A stretch of DNA of 64,000 bases, taken from NCBI GenBank assembly GCA_001695595.3, contig MBPM02000035.1, positions 496,001 to 560,000 of the forward strand. Reading direction: 5' to 3'. Position numbers and translations under genes: made by a program. Every line of letters starts with the position of its first letter. The stretch's first letter is position 1. The notes beneath the pieces were generated by a model. It did no database searches. It worked only from the letters and a program-made list of their open reading frames with translations, and was not told the origin of the DNA. Positions 58,721-64,000 of the stretch are shown one piece after another. Source of the DNA: Plasmopara viticola. Its lineage: Eukaryota; Oomycota; Peronosporomycetes; Peronosporales; Peronosporaceae.

Positions 58721-61700
58721 TGTCGGCCAACCTGCTGGTCACGTCAATCTTGTCACATGACCTTGAAAAGATTAAATGAGTCCGAGAAATTGATTCAGGC
58801 TCTCCATAAAATCCTTCTTTCTGGCTTCACCAAGCCACCAGAATTTTGTCATGTATTCTTTATGTACTCAAGGTGTTTAATATTGGCTTCTAGGAGTTGG
58901 CCCTTGAGAGCCAATATTGGCTTCTAGGAGTTGGCCCTTGAGAGCCAATATTGGCTTCTAGGAGTTGGCCCTTGAGAGCCACCAACACTATTGACTATTT
59001 GCCGACGCTCGAGGTCCTTACGATTCGGCTCTAGCAATGAAGGGTGGAACTTTGGATGCAGCTTCAAGCCCCTCCAAAATTTTAGCTCATAGGAATCTTG
59101 CAAAACTTTTTCTACGATCATATCTTTCAATATATCTTGGTCCAATTTTTGACTTGGCACAGCATTTGTAACAAACAATAAGTTCTTGCTGTCCATAGCA
59201 CCATGTTGCCATATTGTAGTACTAGTAAAATCTATTTTCGTCATAATTGTACTTCATGCGCCCTTGTACTTCGCTTAAATTGTCGTGTGCGACCTTAAGT
59301 AAAGTATCTTGACAAACAAGAACCTCTTGTGTACACTTTTTGGCATGTATAATTTCGGATTTGATGTCACATTGTCTGTTATATAAACAACATATATTTG
59401 ATCCGCTTATAACAATAAAACTTTAGCTGCAGTGTATGGTACCGCCGATTCCATTAATTTTTGGCTGGGACAACGACAACTCGGAGGTACTATTCGGAAA
59501 TTGTTAGCTCTTTACAGTTGTTCATTCGAAAAGATGAAGGCGAATTGTGCTGCGTTGCCACATTAGACGCAATTATATGTCATAGCTTGGACGCAAACTT
59601 GTTGTCTCAGTCAGAAATAATGGTCTTTGGCATACCATGATCCTTCATTTTCCTCTTTAGTAAGCCTTTTCAATTTATGCGGTATCGTCCGTAGCTCTTT
59701 ATATTAAGCGATCAACAATCACCATGACAAATTTAAATATACTGTTGGTCTTCGGTAAAGGCACGTTGAATTCCATTAATAGGTCCACCAATCTGCCATT
59801 GAAACATCCAAAAAGGTGTCCTGGTGGTTATATTTGCCTAGTCTTGTTGCGCTGATACATTTTCATGTGTTGACGTAGTGATATATGTGCATCGTCGTAT
59901 TCACCCAGTAATGCGTTAATGCACGGCCAGATAGTCTTTGTAAAATTCTGGGTGGTCGGTCTGTCAATACAGAATCGTGTCTCTCAAAGATGGCGCAAAT
60001 TTCAGATCTTCACATAGCAATTACACACTCAAGAAGTTTCTGTGTGAAAATGCGAATATCATCCTACAATAAATACTCTGGCACGTTCTCTCCTTTTTGA
60101 GCTTCTTGATGATCCACTGTGGGTCTTTAATTCTTGTATACATTATCTTTGCGATTAAAGCTGCTGTAACCTTGTTCCTCCTCATATTTGCCACGATCTC
60201 ACATTCTTAGTCGCCTTCAGTAGCTTTTGCGAGGTAATTTGGGAAGCTTGGCACTGAAATATCAGATTGCGTGACAATGCATCAGCCAAAATGCTAATTT
60301 TTTTGACAGAGCACTTGAACAAAAGCTGAACTTTAGCAAACTCATCAAGTTTTCGAAGCACTTTGAGGTCTATTCTCTTCTGTGTCAGGCCTAAATTAAT
60401 GCCCCTGGGATCCGTTTCAAAGCTGTAAATGGTTTATCGAGAATATGCACTCGCCATACTTTCAGCGCATGCGTGATAGCAAGTAGTTCTTGCCCACGGA
60501 CAAAACGGTTCAGTCATCTTCATCATCTAACCGGTAATAAGCAACATGATACGCTGACGCTTCCAAAAAAAAATATCAAGAAATTCAAGAATCGCGAAAT
60601 TTAAGGCGTATACCAAAAATTAATGAACAAAAATTTCGGAGGACTTAAACCAGGTGAAACCGTCAAGCGTCGCTTAGGCTCGATGAAGCAGTGTTTCTTG
60701 ACGTACTTCTCAAAGAATGTTGTGGAACAACATTGCGCAACATTCTTGCAGTTCCTTGAGACACAGAGGGTAGTGCCCCAAAAAATTAATTGTCTCTTTG
60801 ACATGGGCACAAACCGTTTGTGTCCAACAAAGTTCCCTAGTCATGACTCACTCACGCAGAGCTGACACTTTGACTACTTGATGAGTTGTTGCTATCCTTT
60901 GCACCGCTTGAGTACACGGTCTAGAGTTACTTCGTGGTCTGTGACAGCTTCGTTCAAGACATCACGTAGATATCAAACTGCCCAAACGTACTCAGGCTTC
61001 CCTTAAAATATAGAGATAGATAGACACCTTCTGGGGTTTGAAAAAGCGATAAATGGAATATCCGAGTAGCGCATTTGACCTGATGTTAAACCCGAAGTAC
61101 ATCCATGTACGATAACCGATTACTTTTTGCCATGGCATCAACAATGTCTTTCTCATGCGGCAGCGGGATTGCTTGCAAAATAACTCCAGCATTTTCTTGA
61201 TGGATCTGTAATTGAATTCTGCGGCTTAAACATAGAATGTTGGTGCTGATACGGCAGAGGACGTGCTTGCAATATCTCTTCGGTCCATTATTAGATTGTT
61301 CTGCTCTATTCGGAACTTTGGTGCGTTTGTTTGACGGATATAGACTTGGTATCAGGCTAGAGTAGAACTAATTGCTCACTTCTTCTTCGTACTGGAGGTG
61401 CCTTGCTTGATAAAAGATTGAGCGCCAAACTGTGTCTGCATACTTGCGTATCATTTTATACGCCAAATTGCCCTGTAGAAGACTTCTTACTCAATTTTTG
61501 AAGTGTTTCCCCAGTGGATTGACGACGAAGACCGCTTTAATGTCCTAACCGCGACGTAACATTCTCAAAAACTGATTTTAAGAATATAGCCGCGACATTT
61601 CTTGACGTCCATGATGACCTTGTTGCCGATTGCAGCTAAACATAATGTGGCCTTGATATATGCAAGATATGCGCTGATCACCAACTCATCTGGCCGGGCG

Positions 61701-62560
61701 TTGCTTTGGCAGATTTAGTTGAACTGCCTCATCATAATGTTCGGGCTTCTAGGAGCACAAATCACGTAATAAGTCTAGTCCGTGTGTTCAAGCGATGCGA
61801 AAAGTAGTAACTATACATCAAGTTGTCCTCGTGTCAGCTCTGTATGAGGGAGATGCCCTGACTAAGAGAATATATTTGACAAAAGCGCAGCTCTAACATT
61901 ACAATTCGCTTCCTTACTTTCAAGATCGGTACATTGCAAAGATATGTGGCCGACAACGCCACAATTGTTGTGTGCTGCTTATTTAGTCCAGTGGTCATTA
62001 TTGTCCTTACTTTTTCAAAACCTTTGGCTTCAAAGGGCGTGACTTGTTAGTATAATGGCACGGGCACTTCCTTGAACGTCTTGGCTGGTACACGTGGTAG
62101 TTTAAATACGTAAAGTGCAAACACGAAGTAAAACGTAATATCAAAGGCCTTCTACAGCGAAATCGGACCTTCTTCCTAATCTTTTTTGCGGTCTCTTTCC
62201 GTATTATATCTTGAAATAAAGAGCCGTTTTTCAATTTACTGATGTCCAGATTCGTTTAAGACATCGGAGTCTGGATTAAGATGCATACTTGCGGATAGTT
62301 GCCCTTTTCTATATATGAAACATCCAAATCAAAGATCTTACCTAGAAACATTACGCGGGACTACTTGAGTTCGGCTTTGCCTACATTTCTCGAGATTAGC
62401 ATGCAAAATCTGATGACTCTGCTGCCCCCAAGAGGCGCTTAATGTGTAGTACTATTTAGTTACAAAGATATTTTTGTCGTTGCTAAATCTCATTTCGTTA
62501 TCTTTCTGCTCACTTCTCGATGCGACGAGACGCTCGAAGCGCTCATTAGCATGTGAGCTA
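58721..62560 (-). pseudogene. Ty3/gypsy chromovirus-like relic, right arm of the inverted duplication
   Basis: Minus strand, from right to left: a gag start near 62,500 (NERFERLVASRSEQ), a gag piece at 62,007-62,200 (ETAKKIRKKVRF), a zinc-knuckle remnant near 61,950, RT around 61,030-61,420, the RT thumb at 60,601-60,810 (CVSRNCKNVAQCC), RNase H near 60,390-60,560, integrase finger and core at 59,560-60,120, and the integrase C-terminal module at 58,924-59,244 (KLHPKFHPSLL). It mirrors 47,691-50,890 as far as about 61,870. All frames are broken. Confidence 0.7.
58879..58980. repeat. 34-bp tandem repeat, three perfect copies
   Basis: The unit starts AATATTGGCTTCTAGGAGTT and repeats exactly at 58,879, 58,913 and 58,947. 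It expands the linker between the integrase C-terminal module and the chromodomain-like part; the mirror copy near 50,690-50,730 has only one unit. Confidence 0.97.
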
Positions 62561-62715
62561 ATATATGGACTTGTTCCTGGGCTTAACATTGCTGTTGTTG
62601 CTATGGAAAGACAGCAACATAGACTGTATGCATTGTTTAGCAGCTGCAAAAGAATCTAGAAAGTTGAATTCACTCAGCCATTGGCACTCACGCATCTTGC
62701 AGAATTGACGCTAGT
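62561..62715. other. Junction sequence before the repeated block
   Basis: It is 155 bp of gypsy-like tail sequence leading to the abrupt start of the repeat inside a LINE derivative at 62,716. No target duplication is seen. Confidence 0.5.
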
Positions 62716-64000
62716 GTTTCCGCATACGTCGGGTCTCGTTCGGCGGGCAGTGCAGCCAGCACCGAGGTCGTGAGGGTCTTCCATTATTTTGTTCAGCTCT
62801 GACTTGGTAAGAGCCCAGGTGGCGCCCTGGTGCTGGAGACCGTCGCGTCGAGGGTGAGACTCGTTAGAGACCTGCAGATGCCCGAGAGCACCTGCCCGAA
62901 GCGCGCGAGCATTTAGCCCCCACGCTTGGAAGGAGGGCGTCACCTCAACCTTTTCCGAAGTTCACACATAGCTATCACTTGATTTTAATACCTATCGGCG
63001 AGACATGATCAGTGAGAAGAATATTTCCGCTCTAGGTCAGCTGCATCGTCTCAAAGCTCGTAAGTCAGTCTAAAAGCTTGCTCTTTTTATCAAAATCTGT
63101 CGCGCTAGGAAGGACAACACGACAGGATCTGCAAGAAGATCGGGTAGCGCAATAACTTATACGGAGAGTGTCTCATAACTGCCCGTCTACCCACACATAT
63201 GGGTGGGCAGTTATCGGACACTCTCCTTATGAGTTATTGCAATCATATGACTCATCAGTAACTTCAAGGCTTGGTCGGGTAGAGCGTCTTAAATCCTCTG
63301 TTAGATTCCAACAGCTCGCTCTATCTGTAGATCGCTGCGCGCTATGAGTGACAACACGACAGAAGAACAAAAACATCGAGTAGCCCGTATGAATATTTAT
63401 GGGACACTTTACCATAGGGTTTATTGCTATAAAATGGCTCATAAGCATTTTCTGGTCTTAGTCAGATAAAGCGGCTTGCGACGTGATGGCAAAGCTGTTT
63501 ATTATAGCAGCTCGCCCTTTTTATCGACCTTTTCGACAAGATAAGGTACAACTACGAGTACTTTGAAGTCGTATAGTTTTTTGCTACAATGGCTTAAATT
63601 GGTTGTTCTCGTGAATATCGACCTAGAGCTTAGATTAAAGCAAAAGTGGGAGCACGAGGTTATGCAAGCTATTGTGGCATTTAATGAATATGGAAGCGTA
63701 TCATAAAATTGCTGGATTACTTAGAGCCACGATCCATGATATACGCCATTACTCAATAAGGTTGTCAGGCATATCGTTAGTTGGTGGAGGCGAGGAACTC
63801 ACTTAGTCCTCTAGTATAAACTGAAGATGCACGGTGTGGGAAATGTGTCGTTTCAGGGGAAGTATATGTGCACCGTAAAAGTTGCTATCTATCTCGCATT
63901 AATCGATTTGACCTCTTGCTGAGATTTTCTCTGCGCTTCGACATACACGAGGACAGTTATCTTAAATCATTATAGCAAATTATTATATGTAATGTACCCG
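62716..64000. repeat. 1,285-bp direct repeat, second copy, running off the window
   Basis: It matches 53,860-55,144 with no difference found, including LINE derivative G (here copy I, 62,716-62,960, lacking its 3' end), the hairpin and the GIP 5'-flank block. Its true length is unknown because the window ends. Confidence 0.9.

Noticed and set aside
58879..58980. Three regular repeats as a CRISPR-like array
   Set aside because: The units are directly adjacent with no spacers and lie in a eukaryotic retroelement relic.

Overview
The window looks like repeat-rich nuclear DNA of an oomycete, most likely a downy mildew or a Phytophthora relative. The evidence is: secreted trypsin-fold proteins with destroyed catalytic triads, of the glucanase-inhibitor-protein (GIP) type; short GT-AG introns of 61-82 nt in the one conserved host gene; decayed Ty3/gypsy chromovirus-like, Ty1/copia and non-LTR elements; and no bacterial gene organisation. 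The genus cannot be fixed from sequence alone.

Layout. 1-37,460 is a set of repeated units (U1, U2, U3 and part of U4). Each carries a diverged leader block, a decayed Ty3/gypsy element with LTR-like ends, then a minus-strand GIP-like gene and its upstream block. U1 and U2 contain intact GIP-like genes (13,042-13,818 and 23,429-24,205); U3 has lost its gene. 4,124-18,630 and 18,631-28,874 form a young ~10 kb tandem duplication. Later events mark the copies: a nearly intact Copia element (6,569-11,010) only in the first, and a short LINE derivative (22,217-22,539) and a 246-bp inversion only in the second. The matching empty sites are visible in the sister copy.

37,700-41,027 is a small island of ordinary genes: a two-frame hypothetical gene (+) and an intact seven-exon choline-transporter-like (SLC44/CTL) gene (-), convergent to each other. 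41,028-47,690 holds decayed sequence and two reversed Ty3/gypsy relics.

47,700-62,460 is a large, old inverted duplication centred near 54.8 kb: a gypsy relic, LTR-like sequence and GIP-like gene on the left (pseudogene, 52,719-53,441, minus) and the mirror set on the right (intact gene, 56,092-56,856, plus). From 62,716 to the window end the sequence repeats 53,860-55,144 with no difference found.

Scattered through all of this are nine copies of a short non-autonomous family built from the two ends of a LINE. Most have clear 11-15 bp target-site duplications and pentanucleotide tails. One tRNA-related SINE at the left edge is split by the largest of these copies.

Biologically, the GIP-like proteins are probably secreted at the plant interface to bind host endo-glucanases or related enzymes. 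The window shows how unequal exchange, inversion and transposition have multiplied, deleted and broken them. The CTL gene is a housekeeping membrane transporter without an obvious link to the GIP cluster.
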